A DNA stretch of 64,000 bases from the NCBI GenBank assembly GCA_013397865.1, contig VZTI01005310.1:1163394-1227393 (forward strand), read 5' to 3'. The DNA comes from Struthidea cinerea. Lineage: Eukaryota; Chordata; Aves; Passeriformes; Corcoracidae. A model generated the notes under the pieces. The model was not told where the DNA came from. It saw only the letters and a list, made by a program, of their open reading frames with translations, and searched no databases. Below are positions 48,034 to 59,760 of the stretch, piece by piece. The position numbers and the translations under genes are program-made. Within the stretch, counting starts at the first letter, position 1. Each line of letters opens with the position of its first letter.

Positions 48034-49475
48034 AACCACCCCAAAAAAGTGTCGGGTCCAGGACATGTGACAGCTCAGCTCTGCCTGGCCCAGATTTGAA
48101 CTGGGGCTGGTGTGGAAACACTTCCTAACATTGACCAACCTCCACATTTTCCAGGAATTCTAATGGAGAGGCAGCTACTTCAGGTGCTCCCTCCCAAACC
48201 TCTTGGAATGGAGTTTTGTTTGGGTACAATTCAGCTGAAAAGCAAATGCTGTGGAAAATTTACATTACACCCCAGAGTTTCATCGAGCACAGAGCATTTT
48301 TCAATTCCAGAGTGAGCTGCAAAGCTTAAACCGGGCAAAGAATTCATTATTTTAATGATAATAATTTACACTTGCATGGGAGCTTTCATCCAAGAAAATA
48401 CCACCTTAGAATTTTCCATTCACAGCCTCTCCAAGATGGGATAATTTCACCTTGATAAGTGTGTGCATTATATTTGCCTTTGCTGCTCCTGAAGGAAAAA
48501 AATGAAGATTATTATAGTTTGTACAGTCGAGTGTTTATTATAGAAATATTTTGCATTTATATTGTAGTTTTCTTAAAATCTGAATGTGGTTTTGAAACCC
48601 TGCTTTAAAGCTATCAATCCCCTCCCAGGGCCGATTATCCCCGTGCTGTGTCCTTGGGGAAACTGAGGGAAAAACCTCCTGGGGCTGCTCTGGGTCCGTT
48701 TCTTTTTGAAGGAAGCAGTGGCTGATTTGCATCTCTGGGAATGGGGGCCCTTCACTGAGATCAAATCTGCTGGTCCAGCTCAGCTGGGACCTTAAAAATA
48801 AAACATTTTCTCTTGAAAGGGATTTCTCCATCTGCAAACCTCAGAGCGGGGATATTTTCCATGGTTTCAGTCCAGCTTTTAATATCTTTGTCTATGGAAA
48901 ACACAGCAGATCTTCGTTTTCTTTCTGTAATGGCAAATTGAGCCAGTTTGGCCTCTTTTGATGAGGAATAAATTCCCCAAACCAAAGCTGTTTTCTTCCA
49001 GCCTTTGTCTTTTTGGAGGCTCTGCACAAATATACAAAAGTTTGTTTCTATTTTTTTTTTCTTCTGCAATTCTCTTTGCACTATTTACTCATTTTTAAAC
49101 AATAAAATTGCCTTTATTTTGTTTTCCTCCCCCCCAAAACTGCTGGGAATTTTTGATTTAAACATGTGGGAGCAGCAGAAGGCAGCCCAAAACCAAGGAG
49201 ACAAAACCATTTAATGGCAAGGGGTTTATAAATCCTAAATGAGCCAAACTGGGCTTAGAAGCATTTTCCAGAGGAAATATCCCAAACACAGGACAGATTG
49301 CAGGATATATTCCCTTGGTGATGGATTCAGGCAGTGCTGGAGTGTTGTTGAATTTATAAATATGTTTTAGCTCTGAGATTTCATTGTGTCATAAAGATTT
49401 CATGGATTATTTGGGGATTTTCTTCTTTATTAACTGGTGGGAGTGACAAAATTTGAGCAGACTTGAACTTTTAAA
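48034..49475. other. Unique DNA, no gene seen
   Basis: No recognised repeat. Frames up to 106 codons without domains. T-rich run near 49050-49060. Confidence 0.5.
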
Positions 49476-49596
49476 ATAATAGCAATACAATATAGTAATT
49501 AAAATAGCAATAAAATAGTAATTAAAATAAAATAGTAATATAATAGTAATAGCTATTACTATTATAATTTATAATTATAAATTATAATTATATATA

Positions 49597-49644
49597 ATAT
49601 ATAATTATTTATATATTATATATAATATATAAATAATTATATAT
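49597..49644. repeat. Perfect 48-bp AT palindrome
   Basis: The 24 bases 49597-49620 are the exact reverse complement of 49621-49644, centred at TATTATA|TATAATA. It lies 6 bp from an assembly gap. Such palindromes can extrude cruciforms and hinder sequencing. Confidence 0.95.
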
Positions 49645-49650
49645 ATTATT

Positions 49651-49695
49651 NNNNNNNNNNNNNNNNNNNNNNNNNNNNNNNNNNNNNNNNNNNNN
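49651..49695. other. Assembly gap (45 N)
   Basis: Undetermined bases inside the AT-rich palindromic tract. Confidence 1.
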
Positions 49696-49741
49696 TATTA
49701 TTTATAATATAGTATTTGTAATAATAATAATAATAAAACAA

Positions 49742-50711
49742 TAAAGCTAATGTAATTTAATTAATGGACAGATACGACCTTATTCTGTGTTTTTCCATCA
49801 CTGTCACAGCTGTTCCACTGCTTTAAAAAAACCCAACACTCTGGCTTAAAACTTAGCAAAGCCTCTGATGAACTTAGCAAACCCCTTAATGTCAGCACTG
49901 AGGAGAAAGCCACCAAGGCAATTCATTATTTCAGTCTCATTCTACATGGCAAAGAAAGAATTAATATGTTTTCATTCTTTATTTTCATGAGGGAATCGAA
50001 AAAAAAAGCTAATTTTGGGCTACCCACAGGAATTCCTGCAGGATTTCATGGCCTGGGTTAATGGGTTCGGTGCTGTTCCAGCTGGAAAAACAGGGAGTGG
50101 TTTTTGTTTGTGTTTTCCTCAGAGCATCTGAGGCACAGGCATGATTAAAGGCAGTAATTATTAATTAAATGAGCAGGATGCAGCCACCAATCCAGGGAAT
50201 CAACCTCCAGAAAAACCCTTTGGATTTCCCAACAGATCTGTGGACACTGCATTAACTAAAGCTCCTCACTCCTCGCCAGGCAAGTTTATGTCTCCCGATC
50301 CCCACTTCTTCCCCGGCCTTTTTTCCCCACCAGTGCCTTATTAATGAGCTGTGAAAGCTGACATTTCCAATAAGGAACAATTAAATCTGGAACTAAATGA
50401 AATGAAGTCATTCATTTACAAAATAATAGCTAACGAGCACGAGGAGGGGGAAAAATGTTTGCAAGTGGGGGGAAAAAAAAAAAGAGTAAATTAAGTCTGA
50501 CTCCATTAATGTTCTTTAAATACTTCTGCTGCTCCGAAAATTAAATGGGAAGCATCTTATTAACTTCCTTCCAGAAGGGAGGAGTGGGATATTCAGCATG
50601 ACAAGTGTTAAGGGCAGAAATCCTTCAGAACTGTTGTGTAGGGAAGGCATTTAAATTCTTAATTTTCACCCCCCCTTCCTTGCAGAGCTGCTGGAGCGGG
50701 TCTGGAGCAAA
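49742..50711. other. Unique AT-rich DNA, no gene seen
   Basis: At 50335-50560 a dense homeobox-like texture (TTATTAATGAGC, AACAATTAAATCTGG, AAATGAAGTCATTCATTTAC) suggests a conserved non-coding stretch. Poly-A at 50474-50483. Confidence 0.45.
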
Positions 50712-50838
50712 GAATCTTGGAATTACGGAATGGTTTGGGTTGAAAGGAACCTTAAATCCCATTCAGATGGGCAGGGACGCCTTCCACTGTCCCAGGTTGC
50801 TCCAACCTGGCCTTGGACACTTCCAGGGATGGGGAATT
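50712..50838 (-). repeat. CR1 LINE 3' fragment
   Basis: Antisense: AGAATCTTGGAATTACGGAA, TGGGTTGAAAGGAACCTTAA, GGGCAGGGACGCCTTCCACT, CCCAGGTTGCTCCAACCTGG. The TGCCACCCCTGCCAT block is deleted after CATTCAGA. Confidence 0.9.
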
Positions 50839-52999
50839 CCCCGGGCAGGAACAGAGCCCTGATAAATGCTTTTCACCTAAAAATGCTGCTGAGATCAGCA
50901 CTGAGGGTCCTTCCAGCCCTGAAAACCTTTCCGGGGGCTCCAAGGCTCTTGGATCCAGGGAACAGGAACAGGCCTGTGGATGCGGGACGTGGGATGTGAA
51001 CGGAATTACCCAAATTACAGCAAATCACAGGGGAGGAACCTCCTGGGTCCTCTCTGGGTCAGTGTGGGCAGATGAGGGACAGAAATGAGAATTCCCCCCG
51101 GGGGAATGGATTCAGGGCATCCTGTGGAGAACCCTCCAGACAATCCCTATTCTCCCTTTGTTCTGTCACACTCCAAGGACAGAATTCCCTTCAAACCCCA
51201 GCGGTTCAAGGCTGAACTCCCTCTGCCCCATTTTCTCTGCTCCGTGGCTTTCCATGGGTGCAGAATTTCCTCCCCTCCCTGGGAACCCTCAGCCCCAGCA
51301 CTGCATTTCTGAGAGCTGCTAAATCCACAGCCAGTTCCAGGTTATTCCCTGGCAAATCCAGCCACTCACCCTCTGCTGGGTTTTCCAGGCTGATCCATCT
51401 AAACCCAAACCCAAACAAGGAGAGCAAACACTGCAGGAACAAATGGGAAAGAACACAGACACTGCTGGAATTTCAGGGAATGCTGATTTGCTGTGGCCAG
51501 TGCAGCTCCACGTTTGCCTTGCTACTTTAATGCACTTTGATTTAAAATCTCTGAAGGCTCAAGTCAGTATTTTGCAATCGATTATTCTTAGGGGGATTTG
51601 TAGAATTCACCACTCTTCCCTAAGAGTTTGAGTTTTACTTGAATTATCTAAAAATCTCCATCCTTTTCTCAAACATTCCCCACAGCCCTGGGTGTTTTCT
51701 TCCCTTCAGACGGAGGAATATTTGAAGAGGAGAATTAGAAAGAGATTCAGATCCAGGCTGAAAAAAAATAAAGCATTGATTTCCTCACTTATACTTAAGG
51801 CCCTTTCCTTTTGTAAAATAAATAACCTGAATAAACACGTCAGGGAAGATTAAAACCTCATTAAAAAGTGTAAACAGAGTACAAAGAAGATAAAAAAAAA
51901 GAAGCTTGGCTGAATTGAATAATGGCAATAATAAAATCACTACCCAATATTGCCAGTTAAAAGTCCTGCTAAGGGGGAAGATGGGAAGCAGAGCTGCTGT
52001 TATCTCACACTCAGGATGGAGATTTCTTCTCAATAATTAGATAACATTTTAATGAATAAATTAATTCCATTATCCAGGAAATGGGGATCATTGATAAAGC
52101 TGATTCCAAGGCAGTTCCCAAATCTAATCAGGGATTTTCTGCTCGGGATGGCCAGGGAGGATGGATGGGAGCTGCAATATTTCTCCCTGCCCACCTAAAG
52201 GAGACACAAATGGTGAGGCCACCACTCCATCCCTGCCTGCACAAGAGCTTTAAAATCACAATATTCATGCAAATTATGGCTTTCAGGCTCGCAATTATGC
52301 ATTTTTATTTTACTGAGGTGAGCAGGATTGTTGCATATCTCAAATGCCAAAGAAAACAACTTTATCTTCTTTTTAGGTGACGTCCTTTTAAAGACAAATT
52401 CACAGAAAAGGTGAAATATTGCCTGGTGCAGAGGAAGAACCTGAGCAGCCTTTGAGAGCAGGATGAAGTTGTGTTAATGCAGTGCCCGTGCTCAAAATTT
52501 TTAATTTAAAGGGTAAGGAAAGGGAAAAGAAGCAGAGAGAAGAATTTAGTGAAGGAAAGGGCAAAATGAGTGCACAGAAGGAACGTTTCCATAGGAAATG
52601 ACAGGCGCAAGAGAAGGAATTATATTTTTGAATTGAAGGTAAAATTTAATGCAGGAGGAGGACTGGAATGTGACTGGGCACAAGCACCGTGTGATTATCA
52701 CCTCTGCTTCTCTCTGGCGGAGGACAGCAACAGGAGATGCTGTAATTGTCTGCCTGGCCTTTCAGTCAGGATCAGGCAGTGGAATTTCAATAATGAGACC
52801 TTTATCCCAGGCTCTGGAGACACCCGAGGCGGTGGTGGCTGTGCTGGAGAGCTGCCAGCAGGGCTCTGGGGTGGGCGCTGCCCGAGTGCCACCAAATCGG
52901 GTGTTGCGCTTTAGCCCTGGCGGCTCCCCAGCTCCAGGGGTGTTGTGTGATGGGCACAACCTTGAGTGCCCCCGTGGCGTTTCTGACAATAAATAACAG
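50839..52999. other. Unique DNA, no gene seen
   Basis: No recognised repeat or coding exon. Two overlapping frames (114 and 115 codons, 52570-52996) have no domain. Confidence 0.5.
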
Positions 53000-53005
53000 C
53001 ATTTC

Positions 53006-53309
53006 TGCAGCGAGGAGGACCCAGGCAGGTGCAAAGGAGGAGCTTTATTTACAAAAACCCGGTCTTTTCATGCCGTTAGCCGGTTGTTAGTGTACGTGGT
53101 TCTAAGGCACAACAAACCCAATTTACCCAACCACCGAACACCACGGTGCGGGCACGAGGCGTTCACAGCAAGCCTCACTGCCCCTATTCCAGCTGGGTCA
53201 CTCTCCCACCTCACAAGTTAGGTGTCAGAAGTTACCTTAGGCTCAGTAACAGGCCGGAGCCATGGTTTTACCAGGCCTGCCCTTTACAAAGCTTTACCTA
53301 TCGCTCACA
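53006..53309 (-). mobile_element. Solo LTR, ERVK-like, 304 bp
   Basis: On the minus strand it starts TGTGAGCGATAGGTAAAGCT (53309 inward) and ends GGTCCTCCTCGCTGCA (53006). It is flanked by a perfect 6-bp duplication, CATTTC, at 53000-53005 and 53310-53315. Its ends form imperfect inverted repeats (TGTGAGCGA and TCGCTGCA). An AATAAAGC polyadenylation signal on the minus strand lies near 53043-53050, about 40 bp before the 3' edge, as in compact avian LTRs. No obvious TATA box was seen. Confidence 0.87.
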
Positions 53310-53315
53310 CATTTC

Positions 53316-54415
53316 CACACCCCCTGACATCTGGAGAAACCTCTCCATGTCCTTTTCTAACACCAGGGTGTCACCCCCGTCCCCTCCAGAATGCTGCTCT
53401 GAGAGCTGCTGTCTCTCCAGAGTCACCCTGGGCTGTGTCCAGCGTTTCCCTTCACCAGTTCCCAATAAAACCCTACGAACCAAACCCAAGGATGGCAGTG
53501 GAATAATAAACTGGTTGTAGATGAGCCTGAGTGAGTGCAGCTCTTCCCCTGACAGCTCCTGGGTGCTTTACTCCTCATCAGTGCCCTTCCTCATGGAATT
53601 CCCTCAATTCCTTCATTCCCAGTGTGATCCTGAAGCTGTGATGCTGCATACAGCACACTGCTGTAGCCGGTGTTGGCATTCATTTGGTATTTCTGGGCAA
53701 AGGACAGTGGTTTTCACTGATTTTCAGTCCTTGAGGAAGCACCTGGAGCCTGGCTGCGTAAAACACTTCACACAGGTGGGAGCTGCACTTCACCCAGAGC
53801 CAGGGAGGTTTCCTGCCCGGGATCAAGGAGAAAAAAATGCATGATGAGAAATCGAACCCCTACTCGACCATCTTTCCCACACCTTTTACATTCAGTGCCC
53901 AGGATCCTCCCGAGACAGAGCCCACTCCAAAGAGCAATTATTGTCCATAACATGATACAGAGCTCTTCATTTGAGTGTTTTATTCTCATTCCAGAACTCA
54001 CAGTTTGCTCTGAGCTCCTTCAGACGTGTTTGGTGTGAGAGGACATCTGAGCCTTCCTTCCCAGTCTGGGAGAGATGCACTTCCCTAATCACACTGTCCA
54101 GCACAGCGAGTTCCCTGCCTTGGGGGGAAGGTTCCCTGGACAAATAAATCCCATTTATTCCTTTCCCAGACCTGGTTCAGCACGAGTGGAAATGCTGCTG
54201 TTACACCATGCCCTGCAGCCGTGAGTAACTCTCCAGGGAGGGGCAGGGAGAGAAAGGCACGTGTGATAATTTGTTTTTCATAATGACAGCAATAACTTCA
54301 CCTTCATCTGCTTAAGAGCATTCATTTCCTGCCAGGAAATCACTGTGTTTAAGTTTATTCCAGGAGCTTGTGGAGATTGTGGTGACTCAAATATGATCAG
54401 GGAGGTGTGTCACAT
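53316..54415. other. Unique DNA, no gene seen
   Basis: No recognised repeat. The 107-codon frame at 53521-53844 has no domain. Confidence 0.5.
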
Positions 54416-54985
54416 GTGATCCTGGGGATGGATCAGCCTGTGCTGGAGTGGTTTGTGATCCTGGGGATGGATCGGCCTGTACTGGAATGGTTTGTGATGA
54501 GATCAGCCTGTGCTGGAGTGGTTTGTGATCCTGGGGATGGGTCAGCCTGTGCTGGAGTGGTTTGTGATCCTGGGGACGGGTCAGCGTGTGCTGGAGTGGT
54601 TTGTGATCCTGGGGACGGGTCAGCGTGTGCTGGAGTGGTTTGTGATGAGATCGGCCTGTGCTGGAGTGGTTTGTGATCCTGGGGACGGGTCAGCGTGTGC
54701 TGGAGTGGTTTGTGATCCTGGGGACGGGTCAGCGTGTGCTGGAGTGGTTTGTGATGAGATCAGCCTGTGCTGGAGTGGTTTGTGATCCTGGGGACGGGTC
54801 AGCGTGTGCTGGAGTGGTTTGTGATCCTGGGGATGGGTCAGCCTGTGCTGGAGTGGTTTGTGATGAGATCAGCCTGTGCTGGAGTGGTTTGTGATCCTGG
54901 GGATGGGTCAGCGTGTGCTGGAGTGGTTTGTGATCCTGGGGATGGGTCAGCGTGTGCTGGAGTGGTTTGTGATCCTGGGGATGGA
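54416..54985 (+). repeat. 39/31-bp minisatellite with higher-order structure
   Basis: Eleven 39-bp units (GTGATCCTGGGGATGG..., ...GCTGGAGTGGTTT) and four 31-bp units (GTGATGAGATC..., same tail), plus a 17-bp partial unit. The order is L L S L L L S L L S L L S L L partial. Short units start at 54494, 54642, 54751 and 54860. From 54642 the pattern S-L-L (109 bp) repeats three times. L units vary at GATGGATC, GATGGGTC and GACGGGTC and at CAGCC versus CAGCG. The 39-bp unit keeps a frame, which explains open frames of 77-91 codons. Confidence 0.96.
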
Positions 54986-55636
54986 CCATTTTGCAGTTAA
55001 GTACATTTAAACAAAAGCTCTCAGCCTTACCTGCATTTGTAAAAGCACGGCAGAACAGAGGGTTAATCCACCTTTTCCTGACTGGGCCTGGAGGGTCCCT
55101 GGCCATTTCCAGACCAGCACAGCCCTCCCTGAGTCACCTCACCTGCACAGGCACTTTAAGGTGGCCAGAGCTCTCCAGGACAGGAGCTGTGTGCCTGCAC
55201 TGATATCCTGCCCAGAGAGAGGAAAACTTCTCTTTATTACTGAAAAAACTTGCACAGAAAGGGAGGAGAGACTTGGAAAGGAAATGACTTCCCTGAGTGT
55301 GGAGAATTGGGTTGGGAGAGGTTTTGAGCAGTCACTTTCTCCCTACAGCAGAGGAAAGCTGTGGTTTGGAAACACGGAGAAAACAGCTGCTTGGAGGAAG
55401 GGCTGGAGGGCTCCTGCAGGTTTCCTGCTTCATCCCTCCTTTTGGTGTTCGCTACCCTTGAAGAGCTCTGCCAGGGCTCAGTGTGGGCAAAATACGGTGA
55501 ATATTCCATGGTCACGTGGTGAGAGGTGGCAGCTTCAGCCAGGGCCTGTCTGGAAATGATAAACACCAGCCCTGGGAAAGGGGGGAAAAGTGAAAAGTGG
55601 CTGTTTCAGAGAGGCTTCTGCAGTGAAAAACGGCAA
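54986..55636. other. Unique DNA, no gene seen
   Basis: No recognised repeat. The 132-codon frame at 55161-55559 has no domain and lacks exon context. Confidence 0.5.
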
Positions 55637-55645
55637 GATCGATCG

Positions 55646-55701
<56 letters not shown>

Positions 55702-55702
55702 C
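55637..55702 (+). repeat. (TATC)n microsatellite with GATC lead
   Basis: GATCGATCGATC followed by about 13 uninterrupted TATC units. Pure enough to be polymorphic. Confidence 0.97.
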
Positions 55703-58700
55703 CTATTTATTGCCCACTTTGGCTTTCTCCTCTCCTTCTGTTTGTGGAACTGTGAAAATCCTGGTCAGCAGCTGATTTCTAATGACTCTTGCCCTGAACG
55801 TCCCTGCTTTTATCTGAAGGGTTAGAGGGTTGTGTGGCTGTGAGGAAGCCTATTTTAGATTTAAAGTATGTCCTCAGTCCTGGTGGCTGCCAAGGAAGGC
55901 TCACATCCTCAGTACAAGTTGTTTCCTGAAACAGAAGGCAGAGCAGTACCAACAACAACAACAACAATTTCTATTCATGTTATAGTGGAGTAGAAATGAG
56001 CACGAAGCTCATGGAAAAGTTGGGGATGTGACGCTGATGGATGGGATGGAGAAGTACAGCCAGCAGAAGTCCGGAGGAAGTCATTCCGTGTCCTACTGTC
56101 ACTAAATGTGCAGTGTCAGAGACACATGGGCTGCGGAGAATCAAAAGCCTGTGAAATACTTAGAGCAGCAACAAAAAACCTGAGATTTATAAGGAGATAC
56201 CGGGGCTAATTAGCAAAAAAAGGGAATGGACAAAGCCACACGAACTGTGTAATCCATGCTATTTAAGTTATGGTAATATTCAGTTTGTTCTGGGACAAAG
56301 GTGATTATAAGAGTAAAAAACCTACAAAATTAGCAGCTCACTGCTCTGAGTATTTTTACCCAGCTCCTTTTTGCAGTGTGGAGAGGAAAGGTAGGTTTCG
56401 AGCCAGAGAGGATGTGGGATGATGCTTCTTGATAAGGTGAGACTCTCTTCTTGCAGAGGAAAATAGATGAGTTTACTCCTTCCAGAGTCTAAAATTACAT
56501 TGCTTTTTTCAAAATAAATGTGGCCTGCACTACCCAGGGAGCAACACCTGGTTTGGCTTTAATTAAGAGAGCTCGCTGTATTTTACGAAGGAACAAGTTA
56601 TCAGGGGCTGTAGTTACAGGATTTATTTGTTCACACTTCAAACCTTTTTGGTGTGTTGGTGGCACTTGGAGATTTTGGTGAACAAACAGCCGGAGAAGGG
56701 ACCTGATCTCAGTTCCACTGAGGTGTGACTGGAGTGGTTCAGACCTGAGCTCTTGCCTGGAAGGCTCTGAATTTCCAGGGATGTTGGCAAGATTTGCCTT
56801 CCAGACTTTGTCTGGATTGACAACAGCAAGAGTTCAGTGCTAACATTCACTTCTCTTTTACTTCAACTCAAAAGTTTTATTTTATCACTGCCAGGCTGGA
56901 AGTTGGGGCTCCAGCTGAGACGGTGCTGAGTGGATCATGCCACGAGTGCCCCTGAGTTCTGCCCGGCTTTGCTTCAGAATTACCGGCAACACAAGTGCAG
57001 TCCCGAATTTTACCCCATTGTGCGCTACACAAGAGAAGAAGAAGAAAAAAGCTAAATCTTAAAAAAAAAAATTCATTTTGTTCTCTTAATATTGGCAGTT
57101 GTTTGCTTTTAAATTGCTCCTTTTTCACCAAACGCTGAGAGCTCTCTTTAAAAGGAGCAGCCCGGCAATATCTGAGTACAAACAGAACTCTGGTGGGGAA
57201 GCTGCAGGTGGTGATGCTGGAGCATCCTTTTGGAAATTGAAAGGCGTGGTGAGAATGGATTTTTTTGGAGTTTCCAGCCCTGTAACCTGGCTGGGGTGAC
57301 TCATCTGTGGCCACTGAAAGCCCAATTACTGCCTCAGAAAACGGGCTAATAACGATGCCAAGTGGCAGTGATGGAACACACAAATGGAAATAATTAGAGC
57401 GTTTGCCTTGGTACTTAAGTCATTTATTCCCTAATTAACTGCTCCGGAACCGCCTTTTCCCAGTGATGTATAAATTTACCCAAGGAGTTCAGGTATCAGA
57501 ATTAATGTTGTTGATTAAGCTTGATAGGATGAGTGCAGGAGAGACTGGAAGTATGGCCCAGAAAGGTGGGAAAACACTGGAAAAAATGAAATACAAGGGA
57601 ATGTTCTGGCTCTTCGGGTTGTAAGATATGTGCACATCATCTTTTTGTTGCTTTGCATTCTCCTAATTAAAAAAATGCAATGCTGCAATAATTATTTAAA
57701 AGCCTGGTTACTTCTTAAAGTGCCCATAAACCCAAGGTCAATTTAAACCACAGAATGGGGAGCCTGGAGTTCATTTTTGCCTCTGTTCTTTAGGAGTGGA
57801 GAAATGGTGGTCAGGATGAGACGTAAATTCAGTTTGGGGACAGGTTTTAACGAGCAGCTGCCCCTCAGAGTAGGGCCAGCTCTGGGTGCACAGGCCGACA
57901 TTAGAGTGTAGCTACACAGATTTTATTTAGTTTGGTCCTGTTGGTGTTAATTTTGACAGATGTAGAGGACAAACCCTTTCCTGAGCCACCTCTCTCAGAG
58001 CTCGGGTTTGATGTTTGTATTAATTTCTGTATATTAACATCAGACTCTGGCACGTGCAAATATTTCTTCCATAAAAAAATTCGGCATTGCCTGTTAAATA
58101 TTTCACAGCAACCCTAAACTTTTATCAGGCACTTTAACTGACAGGCTCCTTTAGGTCTGTTTTGTTTTGAATAATTAAATCCTTCTGTCTTCATCAAAAC
58201 CCCCCAAACCTGTGAATATTCTGCGTTCTGTCCCTTGGCAGCTGCGGGTTCTGAGTTCCTTGTTTGTCTCAGGGCCTCAAGAAAAGAATGTCACTGAGCA
58301 CTCTTGTGGCGTTTTGGGGCTGGCAAGAACTCGGCTCCCGCCGCGGTTCTGCTCCTGCAGGTACCTCCCACTTCAAACAAGGGGTTCAGGAGCGCTCCTG
58401 CTGCAGTTTTGGTGGAGTTCCCTTGGTCCCAAGAAAGCCCAAATTAGATTTTAGTGCTGATTTTCCAATCCATGCTTGCTTTGGAATAATAATAATAATA
58501 ATAATACTTCTATTAGTAAGAATAATTTTGGGGGAAAAGGCTTCTGCTGCTATAATAAAAAGAGTAACCTTGGCTTTGGATAAATAGCAAACAGCAGCAC
58601 CGACAGACACTGTGTAATGACAGATTTCTGGGGCAACAATAATTGAATTACTTTGGTTATTCTTGTTTCACTACACAAACAAACAATATTATCCAGCTTA

Positions 58701-59688
58701 TTTTCAGATCAATTTGTTAACTCAGGCCCTCTCACTGTACGGTTGCTTCCTGTGGAGTCAGATTCACTTAAGCAATATTTCTGTAAGGCTTGGATTTCCT
58801 TCTTCCCTTTCTTTCCTTCCTTCCTGCTCCAGCTCTTGTCTTGATTCTGTTCCTGTGCCCTCTGAGTGGAGCTTGGAGTAAAACCCAGACTCGAGGAGAG
58901 TTCTGTCATTGAGCGAAGAAAAAAAAAGACAGAATTTAACACACAATGATCATTACAGCACCAGACTGGATTCCTGGGGACAAGAGCTCCTTCTCCCAGC
59001 CGGTTCTGATGTCAGCGACCTTCCTTCCCCTCCTCAGAACCCCATCCTCCCCCAGAACAAGGACATAAATGCAGGAACTGGGGAAGTTGGAAATAAACCA
59101 TCCTCCAGTGGATCTCGAGGTGTTTGTCATCCCTCATCAGCCCCATAATGACAGTGCAGAGATGGCAGATAATGACAGCGGCCCCAGTGACACCGCTCAG
59201 TGCCAAAGAGGTGAAGATTGCACGTTTTATTTTGGAAAATAATTATGCAGCTAATTACAGCTCTTGACTCTCGTCCTTCCCCTGCCTGTGTTCTTGGGGA
59301 GGCTGCTCTGCTTGGCTTGCACGAGGCAGTGTCAGTTGTTCTAAAGGTCAAAAGACTCTCTTGTTATGATTTGTAATTGCTGGTGATGGGGAACAAAATA
59401 AATACAGCATCATCTGGGGTCATTTAACTCATTGTTAACTTCTGTTTCTGACTCTATTCTGCTCTGTGACCACTGTTACACACTGATCCCACTGTTAGGG
59501 TGAGCTTATCTGACAATTAGGATGTACTTTATGTGGGGGAAAGAGGAGAAAGAACCCAGAAGTCGAGCTCTGGACTCTTGTGAGAAATTTCAGCCCTGAG
59601 TTCCAGATGACCTAACAATGCAGGACAGCCGGATTCAGGACCATTTTAACAAAAGTGAGCAACTCTCTGCTGAGGCCACAGGTGAATT
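55703..59688. other. Long unique stretch, no gene seen
   Basis: Contains (CAA)n at 55950-55967 and (AAT)n at 58484-58505. The 168-codon minus frame at 56877-57383 and the 107-codon frame at 58264-58587 show no domain. No coding exon recognised. Confidence 0.5.
58484..58505 (+). repeat. (AAT)n microsatellite
   Basis: Seven uninterrupted AAT units. Confidence 0.95.
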
Positions 59689-59760
59689 TCACAGAATCAC
59701 AGAATCAGCTGGGTTGGAAAAGACCTTTGAGATCATCAAGTCCAACCTCTAATTTCAGGG
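59689..59760 (-). repeat. CR1 LINE 3' tip
   Basis: Antisense: TTCACAGAATCACAGAATCA, GCTGGGTTGGAAAAGACCTT, TGAGATCATCAAGTCCAACC. Close to the tip at 33617-33682. Confidence 0.9.

Larger units (their letters stand above)
49476..49741. repeat. AT-rich low-complexity tract with gap
   Basis: Almost only A and T (AATAGTAATTAAAATAGCAA repeats, then TATAATTATAAATTATAATT), with a 45-base gap at 49651-49695 and an (AAT)n run after it. It includes the perfect palindrome annotated separately. Confidence 0.95.

Noticed and set aside
48640..48690. Third MIR-like stretch (GGGGAAACTGAGG)
   Set aside because: Match limited to the commonest core words, with no continuation.
52977..53448. Alternative LTR edges using a 7-bp direct repeat GCGTTTC
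   Set aside because: The CATTTC 6-bp duplication at 53000/53310 gives standard length, TG/CA edges and inverted terminal repeats, a far better fit.
53843..53880. tRNA-like B-box (GGTTCGATT on the minus strand)
   Set aside because: The bases around it do not pair as a T-arm and there is no A-box or acceptor stem at the right distance.
54407..55000. Open frames of 77-91 codons in three frames
   Set aside because: All arise from the 39-bp minisatellite unit; the 31-bp units shift the frame.
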